Below, in pieces: positions 18,567-29,612 of a DNA stretch of 38,011 nt (its first letter is position 1; each line of letters begins with the position of its first letter). The translations under genes and the position numbers were made by a program. The stretch comes from Acidobacteriota bacterium. GTDB taxonomy: Bacteria; Acidobacteriota; JAAYUB01. Under the pieces are notes generated by a model that made no database searches, had not been told where the DNA came from, and was given only the letters and a program-made list of their open reading frames with translations. The stretch lies in NCBI GenBank assembly GCA_018001935.1, contig JAGNHB010000054.1:1-38011 (forward strand), given 5' to 3'.

Positions 18567-19032
18567 GTCCCCCTCCGTTGACGCCGGTGGGGAAGGCCGG
18601 CCGCATCGACGCGAGTCGGTCCGCCAGGCGGCGGTACAGCCGTTGCCGGATCGCCGCGCGCCGCCGCGGGGAACTGCCCGCCGGCACCAGGTCGGAGAGC
18701 CGCTGCTCCAGGTCCGCGCCGGCGGCTTCCAGTTGGGGGAGGATGCCGGCCGTGTCCACGGGGTTGTAGGGTACGAAGGCGGCCCGGCAGCCCAGGGCCG
18801 CGAAGACCCGGAGAAACCGGGCCGTGGTCGTGTCCGGGCACCCTTTCCGCCAGTTCCCGAGGATGAGTTCGTGCCCCAGCAGGGTGCTGACGACCCGGGG
18901 CCGGGAGATCCGTCCCGGCAGGTGGACCGCCCGGACCCGGACCCGACTGATCAGGTCGCGGTAGAGGTCTGGGAGGGAGGGGTGGGGCAGGCTGTCGAGA
19001 AAGGTGTCCAGTTGTCGTGTACCGATGCGCAT
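18556..19032 (-). CDS. unrecognised 158-residue protein, first gene of the HgdB/HgdC operon
   Basis: I do not recognise this protein. It is Arg- and Leu-rich, has no signal peptide or membrane segment, and begins MRIGTRQLDTFLDSLP. It contains a central stretch LGHELILGNWRKGCPD followed by RFLRVFAALGCRAAFVPYNP, with only two cysteines. The C-terminal half is a basic helical region. The ATG at 19032 has GAGG about seven nt upstream. The frame remains open further upstream, but that part runs antisense through the next gene and is not used. Its 3' end overlaps the start of the HgdB/HgdC fusion by 11 nt, so the two are translationally coupled. It may be a divergent dehydratase fragment or an assembly partner; both are guesses. 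Confidence 0.7.
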   Translation of the reverse strand: MRIGTRQLDTFLDSLPHPSLPDLYRDLISRVRVRAVHLPGRISRPRVVSTLLGHELILGNWRKGCPDTTTARFLRVFAALGCRAAFVPYNPVDTAGILPQLEAAGADLEQRLSDLVPAGSSPRRRAAIRQRLYRRLADRLASMRPAFPTGVNGGGHAP

Positions 19033-19067
19033 GCGTCGCCTCTGAGGGGAAGATCTTACCATCGGGG

Positions 19068-19094
19068 CCGGAAAATATGATGTATTTTTTCCGG
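19068..19094. promoter_or_regulatory. perfect 8-bp inverted repeat in divergent promoter region (candidate operator)
   Basis: CCGGAAAA (19068-19075) and TTTTCCGG (19087-19094) are exact reverse complements separated by 11 nt. The element lies 36 nt upstream of the leftward operon start and covers the -35 region of the rightward TATAAT at 19103. Spacing of arm centres is 19 nt, compatible with a dimeric repressor. Confidence 0.45.
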
Positions 19095-19102
19095 AAACCC
19101 AG

Positions 19103-19108
19103 TATAAT
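19103..19108 (+). promoter_or_regulatory. -10 box (TATAAT) of the 367-residue unknown gene
   Basis: A perfect TATAAT lies 101 nt before the start codon at 19210. No good -35 match is seen at 16-18 nt upstream, where the inverted repeat 19068-19094 lies. This would fit a regulated promoter. The context CCCAGTATAATC closely matches ACCAGTATAATC at the promoter of the 850-residue regulator. Confidence 0.45.
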
Positions 19109-19209
19109 CGGGACGAGGTGCTTCGATTCAGGACCGGTTGCGGGGGGCGACGCCGCCCTGTTTTACGGGACGGGCGCCCGACGGAGTTCAAGCAGGCAGG
19201 GAAGGAAAG

Positions 19210-20313
19210 ATGCCGGACCAGGACAGCAGAGGGGAATTCCACATCCTTTTCTACGACAACACGAACCAGAATCTGGATCTGCTCCCCCAGACCAAGATCG
19301 CCCTCTTCGCCCGGAAGGTGGAACCCGCCCCGGGGAACCTCGACCCCCGCAAGTTCGCCGCCTACATGACCCCGTACCTCATCATGAGCGGCATGATCAT
19401 CAAGGACGTGATGGCCCGGAAAGGCATGAAGGTCCTGATCAACTCCTTCTACAACTACCTCAAGCCGACCCGCTACGACATGCTCATCCTCGACCGGACC
19501 CGCATCATCCACACCTTCAACGCCGTCGAGGAGTTCTTCTACGACATCCTCTACCCCGACGACAAGGGCAAGACCCGTCCGCTGGAGAAAACGCCCCTGC
19601 GCGACCCCGCGTTCCTCTCCAGCACCATGTCCAACACGCAGTTCATCCGGGAGAACCCCATCCAGGGCGAGATGGGGCTGGCGGACCGCATGAACGCCAA
19701 CCTGGACATCGGCGTCCAGATCTTCCACTTCGAGAAGCTCCACACCATCTACGACAAGCTCAACAACATCATCATTCCCGAGGAAAAGGCCATCTCCGCC
19801 ATCAAGGAGGACCCGGACCTCAAGAAGCACATCATCAAGGTGGATCTGCGCAAGTACTGCCTGGCCTCCCTCGACGAGGTCGCCTTCGAGCGCAGCAAGA
19901 TCTACTCCCTCCGCGGTCACTACATCATCGCGCAGACCTTTTACAACAACAAGAACATCGACGCCGCCACCTACCTGATCCTCGACAAGCCCGTGGTCAT
20001 CAACACCCGCGAGCTGTGCACCAACCCGCGGATCATGGAGACCCTCGTCAGTTCCTTCCTGAACGAGGCCGGCATCATGGACGACCGGGAAGTCATCAAC
20101 ATGGTCAACCAGCAGGTGTCCGGCAAGAGCGTCATGAACTTCCTCAACATTTCGCCGGAGTTGAAAATCTCCTTCCTGAACAAGGAGTACCTCCTCCTCG
20201 ACAAGGAGTGCATGCGCGAGGACACGGGGATGACCAAGATCATCCCGGCCCGCAAGTTCGTCGCGAACATGTACGAGGCGAAGTACTTCATCGAGATCAT
20301 CAGGAAAGACTGA
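19210..20313 (+). CDS. unrecognised 367-residue protein
   Basis: I cannot assign this protein to a family. It has no signal peptide and no convincing membrane helix, and looks cytosolic. It is rich in Ile, Asn, Lys, Tyr and Asp, unlike the Ala/Arg/Gly-rich neighbours, although third codon positions are still mostly G or C. Readable landmarks are ILFYDNTNQNLDLLP (11-25), a long helical segment around KVLINSFYNYLKP, and LDRTRIIHTFNAVEEFFYDI. A Cys-containing KYCLASLDEVAF lies near residue 218, and the C-terminus ends KYFIEIIRKD. The ATG is preceded by GGGAAGG and GGAAAG. It is transcribed alone, divergently from the HgdB/HgdC operon, with a possible shared operator. Coding status is well supported by composition and ribosome-binding site; the function is open. 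Confidence 0.85.
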   Translation: MPDQDSRGEFHILFYDNTNQNLDLLPQTKIALFARKVEPAPGNLDPRKFAAYMTPYLIMSGMIIKDVMARKGMKVLINSFYNYLKPTRYDMLILDRTRIIHTFNAVEEFFYDILYPDDKGKTRPLEKTPLRDPAFLSSTMSNTQFIRENPIQGEMGLADRMNANLDIGVQIFHFEKLHTIYDKLNNIIIPEEKAISAIKEDPDLKKHIIKVDLRKYCLASLDEVAFERSKIYSLRGHYIIAQTFYNNKNIDAATYLILDKPVVINTRELCTNPRIMETLVSSFLNEAGIMDDREVINMVNQQVSGKSVMNFLNISPELKISFLNKEYLLLDKECMREDTGMTKIIPARKFVANMYEAKYFIEIIRKD

Positions 20314-20544
20314 GAACAGGCTGTAGGGGTTTAGGCCTGACTGCTGAATCAGGGCCGTCGGGAGCACCACCCCTCGGCCACGGAATCCCGTTCGTGTCTT
20401 CCGTGTATTTCGTGGTTCCTTTTCCGGTTTATCCGAATTGGGCTGCAGGTCCGGAGGGGTCCCTTTCCGCGCCGGTATCGGGGTTGCGCCAACGGCGCCT
20501 CTTTCTTTAGACGACTGGCGAAATATGGAAAATTATGCGGCCTG
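20314..20544. other. intergenic region between convergent genes
   Basis: This interval holds a GGCTG/GCCTGA stretch related to the 14865 tandem array and a short hairpin CCTGA-N8-TCAGG (about 20335-20353). A CGTGT..TTCGTGGTT repeat fragment (20393-20418) and a weak terminator at 20486-20510 complete it. No gene is supported. Confidence 0.5.
20486..20510 (+). terminator. weak possible terminator of the 367-residue gene
   Basis: GCGCC (20486-20490) pairs with GGCGC (20494-20498) across AAC. It is followed by the pyrimidine-rich CTCTTTCTTT. The stem is only 5 bp and it lies 170 nt after the stop, so confidence is low. Confidence 0.3.
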
Positions 20545-23001
<2,457 letters not shown>

Positions 23002-23037
23002 GGGGCCTTCCGTCACAACCCGGATTGACCGGATATC

Positions 23038-23067
23038 AACCACAAACCACACGAACCACACCAACGG
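23038..23067. repeat. CCACACGAA-type repeat, copy 1
   Basis: AACCACAAACCACACGAACC and a further ACACC unit form an imperfect 9-bp periodic repeat (ACCACACGA). It lies 37 nt upstream of the clpC start codon, in inverted orientation to the copy at 23316-23340. Confidence 0.7.
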
Positions 23068-23130
23068 TTTCGATGCGAGGCCGGGTCCAGTCACGCGAAA
23101 TGCAGTCGAGAGGCAAGGACTAAAGCCTTC

Positions 23131-23150
23131 GCATCATGTTTTTATGATGC
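23131..23150. promoter_or_regulatory. 7-bp inverted repeat upstream of clpC
   Basis: GCATCAT (23131-23137) and ATGATGC (23144-23150) are exact reverse complements with a 6-nt T-rich spacer. It lies 130 nt upstream of clpC. It is not a CIRCE or CtsR box. A role as operator is only possible, not shown. Confidence 0.3.
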
Positions 23151-23287
23151 ATCAAATCGCCGTTTCAGGCAAGGGAATATTCCGAATGAGGTTGCCGCGC
23201 TGTTGACGGGCGGGTGTATGATACCCGGGTCGGGCCGCTCCGAAGGGACCCGGTCGGGGGGCCGGGTTGTCCTCTGCCATGACGTAC

Positions 23288-23315
23288 CCGGCGTTTTCGG
23301 CGCCCGGTTTTTTTT
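23288..23315 (+). terminator. hairpin plus T8 upstream of the DUF4416 gene
   Basis: CCGGCG (23288-23293) pairs with CG-C-CCGG (23301-23307) with one bulged C and a 7-nt loop. Eight T residues follow (23308-23315). It reads as a plus-strand terminator, but there is no plus-strand gene upstream until 20313, so it may be a leader element of the DUF4416 gene. Confidence 0.4.
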
Positions 23316-23340
23316 CGTGTGGTTCGTGTGGTTCGTGGTT
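23316..23340. repeat. CCACACGAA-type repeat, copy 2 (inverted)
   Basis: CGTGTGGTT, CGTGTGGTT and CGTGGTT stand head to tail directly after the T8 tract. This is the reverse complement of the unit at 23038-23067 and 23935-23962. Confidence 0.75.
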
Positions 23341-23370
23341 CCATTCTGTCCTGTGGGTCGGGAGGGAGAC

Positions 23371-23970
23371 ATGGGGATCATCGGAAAACCCGCCGACGTC
23401 CGGTTTTTCTGCGGGGTCCTGCTGAACCGGGACTTGGCGTGGGAGACGGTCCGGGAGTTGCTGGAGCGCGAACTGGGCGCCATCGGGGAGGAATCCCCCG
23501 CCTACCCCTTCGATTCCACGGATTACTACCGGGACGAGACCGGGGACCGGGTCGACCGGCGCTTCGTGACGTTCCGTTCTCTCGCGGCGCCGGACACACT
23601 GGCCGACCTGAAGATCCGGACCAACCGCCTCGAAGAGGGACTGGCCACGAGCCTGGGCTCGCCCTGGCCGCGCCCCGTGAACCTGGACCCCGGTTACGTG
23701 GAGCCGGCCAAGCTCGTGCTGGCCAGCACCAAGAACTTCTACCACCGGGTCTACCTGCGGGACGGGATCTGGGCCGAGGTCACCCTCCACTTCCAGGCCG
23801 GGGCGTGGCGGACTTTCCCCTGGACCTTCCCCGACTTCGCCGCGGAGACCTACCACGGCTTTTTCCGGGAAATCCGGGAGCAGTACCGGCGGGAACTCCG
23901 GGCGTTGCGAAAGCCGCCCCGCAGAACGGAAGAGAACCACGAACCCCACGAACCACACGAACAGCCGTAG
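23371..23970 (+). CDS. DUF4416 family protein
   Basis: This cytosolic protein of 199 residues and unknown function is assigned to DUF4416. Recognisable family segments are a central RPVNLDPGYVEPAKLVLAST, then KNFYHRVYLRDGIWAEVTL and the PWTFPDF block. The ATG at 23371 has GGAGGGAG immediately upstream; the frame is open further upstream but only into repeat sequence. The last ~15 residues (ENHEPHEPHEQP at the end) are encoded by a copy of the dispersed CCACACGAA repeat. The natural C-terminus of the family therefore probably ends near residue 180, and the tail looks acquired. It is followed by about 390 nt of repeats before the radical SAM gene, so shared transcription is uncertain. Confidence 0.87.
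   Translation: MGIIGKPADVRFFCGVLLNRDLAWETVRELLERELGAIGEESPAYPFDSTDYYRDETGDRVDRRFVTFRSLAAPDTLADLKIRTNRLEEGLATSLGSPWPRPVNLDPGYVEPAKLVLASTKNFYHRVYLRDGIWAEVTLHFQAGAWRTFPWTFPDFAAETYHGFFREIREQYRRELRALRKPPRRTEENHEPHEPHEQP
23935..23962. repeat. CCACACGAA-type repeat, copy 3, inside the DUF4416 coding end
   Basis: AACCACGAACCCCACGAACC followed by ACACGAAC forms three 9-bp units. They translate in frame as NHEPHEPHE at the C-terminus of the DUF4416 protein. A related ACCACGGATGAACACGGAT stretch follows at about 23988-24006. Confidence 0.75.
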
Positions 23971-24097
23971 GCCGCGACCCGGTCTGAACCACGGATGAAC
24001 ACGGATACCGGCTTTCCCCATCGCTCCCGGTATTCTTCACGTCCCTCGAGTTACTCCAGCCCCTCAGGAATGAGGCCATCGTAAAAAGTCCTTTTCG

Positions 24098-24230
24098 CTC
24101 ACAGAGGCACGGAGGCACGGAGAAATGCAAATCGTCTTTAATAGAATCAAAAGTTCTTATGATTGTTCTCCGTGCCTTTGTGCCTCTGTGAGATCCGAAT
24201 CCGGGCTTTTGGCGGGGATGTCAAGCATAC
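24098..24230. repeat. dispersed palindromic repeat, copy D (CACAGAGGCACGGAGG arms)
   Basis: The left arm 24098-24124 and right arm 24166-24192 are inverted copies over 27 bp with only two mismatches, both compatible with G-U pairs on one strand. The loop is 41 nt. The right arm and its flank (24153-24226) align with copy B at 10574-10645 and end in the GGGGATGTCAA block shared with copy A. No gene lies between 23971 and 24357. Confidence 0.8.
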
Positions 24231-24357
24231 TCCACCGGGAAAAACCCGTTTTGAGCGATCGTGGACCAAAGAGCTTCGAATGTGCGAGCCACGATGACGC
24301 GTACGGACGGGGCAGGACACCCGCCGGCACGAGCCGGAAGGGAAGGGGGATAACGGC

Positions 24358-25665
24358 GTGAAAGCCCTCCTCGTCAACCCCTGGATCGAGGACTTCGCCG
24401 CCTACGACCTCTGGGCGCGCCCCCTGGGGCTCCTCCACGTCGGGGCGATGCTGGAGGCCGCCGGCGCCGGGGTTGCGCTGATCGACGTCGTCGCCCGGGA
24501 GACGGCGGGGGGCACCGCGCGCTTCCGGGGGACGGGGAAGTACCGGTCCGAACCCATCGAAAAACCGGCCTGCCTGGCCTGGGTGCCGAGAGGGTTCCAC
24601 CGGTACGGAATGTCCGAGGGCGACTTCCTCGAGCGGCTCGACGCCGTGCCGGAGCCCGACCTGGTGCTGGTGACCTGCCTGATGAGCTACTGGTACGGCG
24701 GGGCCTTTCGCGCGGCCGCCCTGCTGAGACGTCGCTTCCCCCGGGCGCGCGTGCTGCTGGGCGGGGTGTACGCGGCCGTGTGTCAGGGGCACGCCCGCAA
24801 GTCCGGCCGCTTCGACGCGGTGCTTCCCGAGAAGGACCCGGCCGCCCTCGCGCGGGCGCTTTCCGAATGGACGGGGCTCGAGATTTCCCCCGGGTTCCCC
24901 CCGCACCCCGCCTACCACCTCTATGGGCGGCCGCTGCGCCACGCGGCGATGATCACCGGGGTCGGGTGCCCGTACCGCTGCACGTATTGCGCCGCTCACG
25001 TTTTGTACCCATCCATGCTTCGCAAGCCGGTGAGTGTCCTGATCTCCGAACTGGAGAACATCCTGCGGACCACCGGCAGCCGGGACGTCGCGTTCTACGA
25101 CGACGCCCTCCTGGAAGACGCCGGTCGGCACATCCTCCCGTTCTTCGAGGAAGTGGCGCGGCGCGGGCTCCCTGTCCGGTTCCATCTCCCCAATGCCGTC
25201 CACCCCCGAAAGCTGGACACTCACCTTTGCGGGGCGATGAAGCGGGCGGGGGTGACCACGCTCCGGCTGGGCTTCGAGAGCCTGTCGGCCGCGTTCGAGG
25301 CGCGCTCGTCCCGGAAAGTGGACCGCGCCTCGGCGGAACGCGGCGTGGAAAAGCTCTTCGCCGCCGGTTTCTCCTCCCGGGACGTGGGCGCCTACCTCCT
25401 CTTCGGCGTGCCGGGGTTACCCGCGGAGGGCATTCTGGACGACATCCGGTCCGTTAACGCCATGGGCCTGAAAGTCAGCCTGGCCAGCTACTCGCCCATC
25501 CCGGGGACCCCCGACTTCGAGGCGGCGGCGGCGGAATGGCCCGAACTCCGTGACGAGCCGCTGCTCCACAACAACACCCTCACCATGGCCCGCCACGCCG
25601 AGGCGTACCGCGAGGCCCGCCGCCTCGCCGACAGCCTCAACGGGGCGCTGCAGCGCGAGAAATAG
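24358..25665 (+). CDS. B12-binding-like radical SAM protein
   Basis: This is a predicted radical S-adenosylmethionine enzyme of 435 residues and unknown substrate. Residues about 1-170 resemble the Rossmann-like B12-binding domain that precedes many radical SAM cores (KALLVNPW at the start, VLLGGVYA at 132-139), but the cobalamin-ligating DxHxxG motif is not seen. The [4Fe-4S]/SAM-binding motif is GCPYRCTYC with Cys204, Cys208 and Cys211. YDDALLED and RLGFES further on belong to the partial TIM barrel, and PIPGTP near residue 380 is typical of the family. The GTG start at 24358 is preceded by GGAAGGGG. The upstream neighbour across a repeat region is the DUF4416 gene on the same strand. Function could be tRNA, lipid or natural-product modification. 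Confidence 0.88.
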   Translation: MKALLVNPWIEDFAAYDLWARPLGLLHVGAMLEAAGAGVALIDVVARETAGGTARFRGTGKYRSEPIEKPACLAWVPRGFHRYGMSEGDFLERLDAVPEPDLVLVTCLMSYWYGGAFRAAALLRRRFPRARVLLGGVYAAVCQGHARKSGRFDAVLPEKDPAALARALSEWTGLEISPGFPPHPAYHLYGRPLRHAAMITGVGCPYRCTYCAAHVLYPSMLRKPVSVLISELENILRTTGSRDVAFYDDALLEDAGRHILPFFEEVARRGLPVRFHLPNAVHPRKLDTHLCGAMKRAGVTTLRLGFESLSAAFEARSSRKVDRASAERGVEKLFAAGFSSRDVGAYLLFGVPGLPAEGILDDIRSVNAMGLKVSLASYSPIPGTPDFEAAAAEWPELRDEPLLHNNTLTMARHAEAYREARRLADSLNGALQREK

Positions 25666-25709
25666 TGTCGCTTTCCGAAGGAGCGGCCCGGACAGTCGGC
25701 GCCGCAGGT

Positions 25710-25810
25710 CTCACGCAAAGCCGCAAAGGCCAAAGCCTCGCAAAGAGGCCCATCACAGTTTTTCCCGGGCTCACTTTGCGAGGCTTCGCGGTTTCGCGGC
25801 TTTGCGTGAG
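25710..25810. repeat. large CGCAAAG inverted repeat between convergent genes
   Basis: The outer arms 25710-25724 and 25796-25810 (CTCACGCAAAGCCGC and its complement) are perfect over 15 bp. The inner arms 25735-25745 and 25774-25784 (GCCTCGCAAAG and its complement) are perfect over 11 bp. The whole would fold as a long two-part hairpin between the radical SAM stop (25665) and the S9 peptidase stop (25858), where it could end transcription from both sides. Confidence 0.8.
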
Positions 25811-25857
25811 GCCGACATCGGCTGCTCACGCTTGTTTCTTGAAAAAAACGGCGGACG

Positions 25858-27744
25858 CTACCTCGCGCCGAGGTGTTTGGCCAGGAAGGCCTCCATGGCC
25901 TCGTAGAAGGCGAAGCGGTTCTCTTCGTTGTGGAACCCGTGGCCCTCGTTGTCCTTCACCAGGTACTCGACGGTCACCCCGCGCTTTTTCAGGGCTTCCA
26001 CGATCTGGTTGGACTCGTCGATGTTCACCCGGGGGTCCTTGGCGCCCTGGGCCACCAGGAGCGGCACCTTGATCCGGTCCACGTGGAAGACGGGGGAAGC
26101 CGACGTCAGGAGGTCCTTGTCCTTCTCCGGGTGGCCCACCATCTCGTACATCATCTCCAGGTAGGGCTTCCAGTAGGGGGGGATGGTCTTCATGAAGGTG
26201 AAGAGGTTGGACACGCCCACGTAGTCCACGCCGCAGGCGTAGAGCTCGGGGGTGAAGGTGAGGCCGGCCAACGTGGCGTAGCCCCCGTAGCTTCCCCCGT
26301 AGATGGCGACGCGCTTCGGGTCGGCGATCCCCTGAGAGACCAGCCACTTCACACCGTCGGTGAGGTCGTCCTGCATGGCCTTGCCCCACTGCTTGAAGGA
26401 GGCTTCCCAGAATTTCCGGCCGTAGCCGGTGGAGCCCCGGAAGTTGACCTGCAGCACCGCGTAGCCCCGGTTGGCCAGGAACTGGATCTCGGGGTTGAAC
26501 CCCCATTCGTCGCGGTGCCAGGGCCCCCCGTGCGGGTTGAGAACCACCGGCAGGTTTTTCGGGTCGCGGCCGACGGGGAGGGTGAGGTAGCCGTGGAGCG
26601 TCAGCCCGTCCCGGGCGGTGAAGCGGACGGGTTTCATGGCGGCCATCTCCGTTTCCTTCAGCCAGGGCGTGGAAGAGCCCAGGTCCTCCAGCTTGCCGGT
26701 CGTGCGGTCGAAGAGGTAGTAGTGCCCCGGGTTGCGGTCGGAGGAGAGGGCGAGGGTCACCATGTCCTCCGAGCGGCTGACGGACGCCAGGTCGATCTCC
26801 CCCTCGGGGAGCCGGCGGCGGAGTTCCTCGTACACCTGGGCGTACTCCTCGTCCAGGGGGACCCACTGCTGCTTCCAGTCGGTGAATTCGACGCCGGTGA
26901 GGACCTTTCGCTTGCGGGACCAGGTCAGGCCCGACACGTCCACGAAGGGGTGGGCGAAGAGGAGGTCGCTTTCCTTCCCGGTCCGAGGGTCGAAAATGAC
27001 CACCGCGGTGCGATCGCGGCCGAGGTTCGACAGGGCGTACAGGTTGCGGTTGTCGAAGGTGAAGAAGAGCGGCTGCAGGGTCTCCTTGAAGGTGGTGGTG
27101 ACGACCGGCTTGAAGGGGTCCCCCTCTGTCTCGCGATAGAGAAGGGTGGTGTTGACGCCGTCGGTGGCCGTGGCCGCCCGGATCACGCCGGCGTGGTCGG
27201 CGGTCCACCCGGTGATGTTGCCGGGGTTCTCGGCCAACAGGGCCAGTTCGCCGGTCCGCAGGTCGAGGCGGTAGGCGTCGAACAGCGCCGGGTTCCGCTT
27301 GTTGAGGCCGACGATGACGGCGTCGTCGTCGTAAAACAGGGGGTCGATCACGTTGGCCTTCACGCCCGGGAACGGGGTCAGGTCACGGGTTTCCTTCCCG
27401 TCCCGGCCCACCGAGAAGAGGTGGAAGTTTTCGTCGCCCCCGCTGTCCTTGACGAAGATCAGCAGGTTGTCCGTCTTCCAGCCGAAGAAGGGGATGTCGC
27501 GGTCGGTCACGCCGGTGAGGCGGGCCGACTCCTTCCCGCCGACCTCCTGGACGAAGATGTTCAGGCGGTTCTGGTAAGGCTTCAGGCAGGCGAGGTATTT
27601 CCCGCTGGGGGAGATTTTGAACAGGGCTGCCTGGGGGTTCTTGAAGAAGTCGCGCAGGGGGACGACGGGGGGCTGCGCGGCGGCGGCGACGGCAACGACA
27701 CCGCAGAGTACGGCCAGAGCGAAAAGGGTGATGACGGTTCTCAT
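25858..27744 (-). CDS. secreted S9 family prolyl oligopeptidase-like serine peptidase
   Basis: This exported peptidase has 628 residues. A signal peptide is present (ITLFALAVLCGVVAVAAAA, about 5-23). A beta-propeller-like region spans about 30-370, and the alpha/beta hydrolase catalytic domain about 385-628. The catalytic triad is readable: Ser485 in GGSYGG, Asp570 in GAKDPRV and His602 in EGHGFH. Such enzymes cleave short peptides and are numerous in peptide-using heterotrophs. The chosen ATG at 27744 precedes the signal peptide, with GGAGG 11 nt upstream. The frame is open 24 codons further, but those residues are charged and would disrupt the signal. It is monocistronic, converging with the radical SAM gene across a large inverted repeat. 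The residues fit acylaminoacyl/dipeptidyl-peptidase members; exact specificity is unknown. Confidence 0.92.
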   Translation of the reverse strand: MRTVITLFALAVLCGVVAVAAAAQPPVVPLRDFFKNPQAALFKISPSGKYLACLKPYQNRLNIFVQEVGGKESARLTGVTDRDIPFFGWKTDNLLIFVKDSGGDENFHLFSVGRDGKETRDLTPFPGVKANVIDPLFYDDDAVIVGLNKRNPALFDAYRLDLRTGELALLAENPGNITGWTADHAGVIRAATATDGVNTTLLYRETEGDPFKPVVTTTFKETLQPLFFTFDNRNLYALSNLGRDRTAVVIFDPRTGKESDLLFAHPFVDVSGLTWSRKRKVLTGVEFTDWKQQWVPLDEEYAQVYEELRRRLPEGEIDLASVSRSEDMVTLALSSDRNPGHYYLFDRTTGKLEDLGSSTPWLKETEMAAMKPVRFTARDGLTLHGYLTLPVGRDPKNLPVVLNPHGGPWHRDEWGFNPEIQFLANRGYAVLQVNFRGSTGYGRKFWEASFKQWGKAMQDDLTDGVKWLVSQGIADPKRVAIYGGSYGGYATLAGLTFTPELYACGVDYVGVSNLFTFMKTIPPYWKPYLEMMYEMVGHPEKDKDLLTSASPVFHVDRIKVPLLVAQGAKDPRVNIDESNQIVEALKKRGVTVEYLVKDNEGHGFHNEENRFAFYEAMEAFLAKHLGAR

Positions 27745-28191
27745 GCTTATGCTTGCCTCCGGAAGGGTATCCCGATCCCGGATCGGGGAGGGGAGTCTAC
27801 GTGTCCGGTAAGCCAATGTTTCCGATCACTGAGAGGTCAACAGGGAGGGGCTCTCGCAACGGCACGGGCGAATGAGCACGGGCGATTGAGTGTCCCGTTT
27901 CCTGTTTTGTCGGGGTGTGCCTCCCCGTCTCTCGCGGGACGCTGCCCACCTCTTCTTCTCCGGCAAAGCGTGCCGTGCGCCGGGCGAGCGAGACGCCGGA
28001 CGGGTCCCTCGCCGAAGCGTCGAGAGGGCAGGGCCGGAACCGCTTCACAATCAGTGGATGGTCCGCAGATCGGAATGTGAGTGTCCCCTCTCTTGTCCGG
28101 ATACAAACCACTAATAAAACTAATCTTCACTAATCTGGAATGCGGCGTCGGGCCGCCGCGGCCCAGAACTCTCCGGGCATCACCAAAATGG
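27745..28191. other. gene-free interval between rho and the S9 peptidase
   Basis: About 450 nt without a supportable gene. It should contain the S9 peptidase promoter, but no convincing -35/-10 pair was found. At 28109-28138 there is a short periodic stretch with three ACTAAT units, another small repeat type. The remainder looks like non-coding GC-rich sequence. Confidence 0.4.
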
Positions 28192-28219
28192 ACGAGGGCC
28201 CTTTTTGAAGGGCCCTCGT
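28192..28219 (-). terminator. hairpin terminator after rho
   Basis: ACGAGGGCCCTT (28192-28203) and AAGGGCCCTCGT (28208-28219) make a perfect 12-bp stem with a 4-nt loop. It lies 25 nt beyond the rho stop. The minus-strand tail (CCATTTTGG) is only weakly T-rich, so termination efficiency is uncertain, but the position suits the end of the tig-to-rho operon. Confidence 0.7.
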
Positions 28220-28244
28220 TCGCATCCTGCCTTTGAGCCGGAGT

Positions 28245-29594
<1,350 letters not shown>

Positions 29595-29612
29595 GATGGC
29601 CTCCAGCCTACG

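Noticed and set aside
25873..28080. A 735-codon plus-strand frame opposite the S9 peptidase gene
   Set aside because: It mirrors the peptidase codons, is Val/Glu/Gly-rich without motifs, and the minus-strand product has a full catalytic triad.
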